Shown here piece after piece: positions 63,074 through 64,000 of a stretch of 64,000 nucleotides of DNA. Every line of letters starts with the position of its first letter. Positions within the stretch are counted from its first letter, which is position 1. Source of the stretch: Litorisediminicola beolgyonensis. GTDB taxonomy: Bacteria > Pseudomonadota > Alphaproteobacteria > Rhodobacterales > Rhodobacteraceae. Below the pieces are notes generated by a model. The model worked only from the letters and a program-made list of their open reading frames with translations, was not told where the DNA came from and did no database searches. Position numbers and translations under genes: made by a program. Location: the NCBI RefSeq assembly GCF_042679605.1, contig NZ_JBHTMU010000014.1, positions 1 through 64,000 of the forward strand, read 5' to 3'.

Positions 63074-63682
63074 ATGCTCGACGCCTTTGCCCGCCGCCTG
63101 ATCGATCCGCCGCTCGACGCGATCGGACGGTCTTTGGCCGGTATCGGCGCGACGCCGAACGTCGTGACGCTGACCGGCCTCGGGCTCGGTGTGATCGCGG
63201 CGGTCGTGATCGCGATGGGCGCGCCGCTGCTGGCGCTCCTGCCGCTTCTGGCGTCGCGGCTTGCCGACGGGCTGGACGGCGCGGTCGCGCGCGCAACGCG
63301 AAAGAGCGATTTCGGCGGCTATCTCGACATCGCCTGCGACTTCTTCTTCTACGGCGCGATCCCCCTGGCCTTCGTCGTGCTCGACCCCATCGCCAATGGC
63401 GTCGCCGGGGCCTTCCTGATCGCGTCTTTCTACTTCAACGCCGCGAGCTTTCTCGGCTACGCCATCCTCGCCGAGAAACACGGCATGGAGACCAGCGCGC
63501 AGGGATCGAAATCGCTCTATTTCTCGAACGGGCTCTTGGAAGGGACGGAGACCATCGCGTTCTTCGTGCTCCTGTGCCTCGTTCCCCAACACTTCGCGCC
63601 GCTCGCCTGGGCGTTCGGTGCGCTCTGCTATGCCACTGCCGCGCTGCGCCTCTGGGGCGCGCGTGCCGTTTTTTCCGACTGA
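63074..63682 (+). CDS. CDP-alcohol phosphatidyltransferase family protein (YnjF-like)
   Basis: 202 aa, about five to six helices. The family motif appears as DGLDGAVARATRKSDFGGYL, with the last Asp in DIACD. It transfers a phosphatidyl or diphosphate-linked alcohol. GAGGAGA site. It directly precedes a ynjB-like gene, and E. coli ynjF lies near ynjB, so the match is to that group. Exact alcohol unknown. Confidence 0.85.
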   Translation: MLDAFARRLIDPPLDAIGRSLAGIGATPNVVTLTGLGLGVIAAVVIAMGAPLLALLPLLASRLADGLDGAVARATRKSDFGGYLDIACDFFFYGAIPLAFVVLDPIANGVAGAFLIASFYFNAASFLGYAILAEKHGMETSAQGSKSLYFSNGLLEGTETIAFFVLLCLVPQHFAPLAWAFGALCYATAALRLWGARAVFSD

Positions 63683-63692
63683 AGGAGCCCCC

Positions 63693-64000
63693 ATGGTCCG
63701 CTTTGTCCTGCCCGTCGCACTTGCCGCGAGCCTCAGCCTGCCCCTCGCCGCCGTCGCACAGACCGAGGCGCCCGATCCTTCGGACTGGGACGCCGTGCTG
63801 GAGGCTGCCGAGGGCCAGACCGTCTATTGGCACGCTTGGGGTGGCGCGACGGCGACCAACGATTTCATCGCCTGGGTCGGCGAGCGCTTGGCCGAACAGG
63901 GCGTGACGCTGGAGCATGTGAAACTGTCGGATACCGCGGACGCCGTGACGCGGGTGCTGTCCGAGAAGCAGGCCGGCGAAAACGAGGACGGCGCGGTGGA
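63693..64000 (+). CDS. ABC transporter substrate-binding protein, YnjB-like (cut by window end)
   Basis: First 102 residues only. Signal peptide (1-23, LAAVAQ) then TVYWHAWGGATATNDFIAWV, very like E. coli YnjB (TVWFNAWGGDTAINRYLDW). An AAGGAG site lies 10 nt after the previous stop. The permease and ATPase genes would be to the right. Confidence 0.85.
   Translation, partial: MVRFVLPVALAASLSLPLAAVAQTEAPDPSDWDAVLEAAEGQTVYWHAWGGATATNDFIAWVGERLAEQGVTLEHVKLSDTADAVTRVLSEKQAGENEDGAV

Overview
The window is a 64 kb stretch of high-GC chromosome from an alphaproteobacterium, most likely a member of the Rhodobacteraceae (Roseobacter/Rhodobacter group). I infer this from the gene complement: a DUF4170-waaA pair, PmbA, an asparaginase of the Rhizobium etli type, IalB and Hint_2 proteins, a core-2/I-branching transferase with a DUF5928-like tail, GbcAB and a Rhodobacterales-style lptBAC-rnd block. 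Genus cannot be set by reading. It is dense core chromosome. I see no tRNA, rRNA, insertion sequence, integrase, prophage or CRISPR array. Long open frames opposite real genes are GC-bias artefacts and were left out.

Layout. 0-4 kb (minus strand): a waaA-like Kdo transferase, DUF4170, an inositol-monophosphatase-family enzyme and pmbA. 4-10.7 kb: an alanine/sodium symporter with a universal stress protein, a divergent SulP permease whose promoter region carries an ATTC-N8-GAAT dyad, a metallophosphatase, a LysR regulator, and a divergent cupin plus four-helix membrane protein. 10.8-14.7 kb: the phosphorylated serine pathway (serA and serC on one strand, serB divergent), with a structured serC leader and an AT-rich perfect hairpin between serC and serA. 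14.7-26.3 kb: asparaginase, IalB, rlmN with a coupled UDG-like gene, LysR, PfpI, FadH, dnaK-dnaJ with a heat-shock-type promoter, and AlkB.

26.3-36.3 kb is a surface-polysaccharide region: an ABC-2 exporter permease, CysQ, a GT2, GalU, a GT4, a second GT2, a branching-type GlcNAc transferase and a protein with two sulfotransferase-like halves. CysQ removes PAP, the by-product of PAPS-dependent sulfotransfer, so its presence beside a sulfotransferase fits a sulfated glycan. 36.3-41.7 kb holds ptsN, hpf, lptB-lptA-lptC-rnd, then a gene-free stretch of about 790 bp with repeated CAATTTCGCG-like motifs ahead of an ExoY-type priming transferase. A CapD/FlaA1-like dehydratase follows at 48.9 kb.

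41.7-58.5 kb: FMN reductase, an OmpA lipoprotein, an Ogt/Ada-type DNA repair protein, endonuclease III coupled to a PfkB kinase, a beta carbonic anhydrase, lysine-pathway genes (asd, dapD, dapE), a LOG protein, a Ca/Na-type exchanger whose start codon abuts a terminator, GlsB, and two solitary Hint-domain proteins, one apparently catalytically dead. 58.5-64 kb: glycine betaine demethylase (gbcA, gbcB) and a divergent lipid/membrane set (flippase-like protein, methyltransferase, YnjF-like CDP-alcohol phosphatidyltransferase) leading into a truncated YnjB-like ABC binding protein.

The points I rate highest are the motif array upstream of exoY, the terminators lying in the leaders of the exchanger and of the second Hint gene, the SqrR-like operator before sulP, the glycan/sulfation cluster and the divergent Hint pair. 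None is proven by reading alone.
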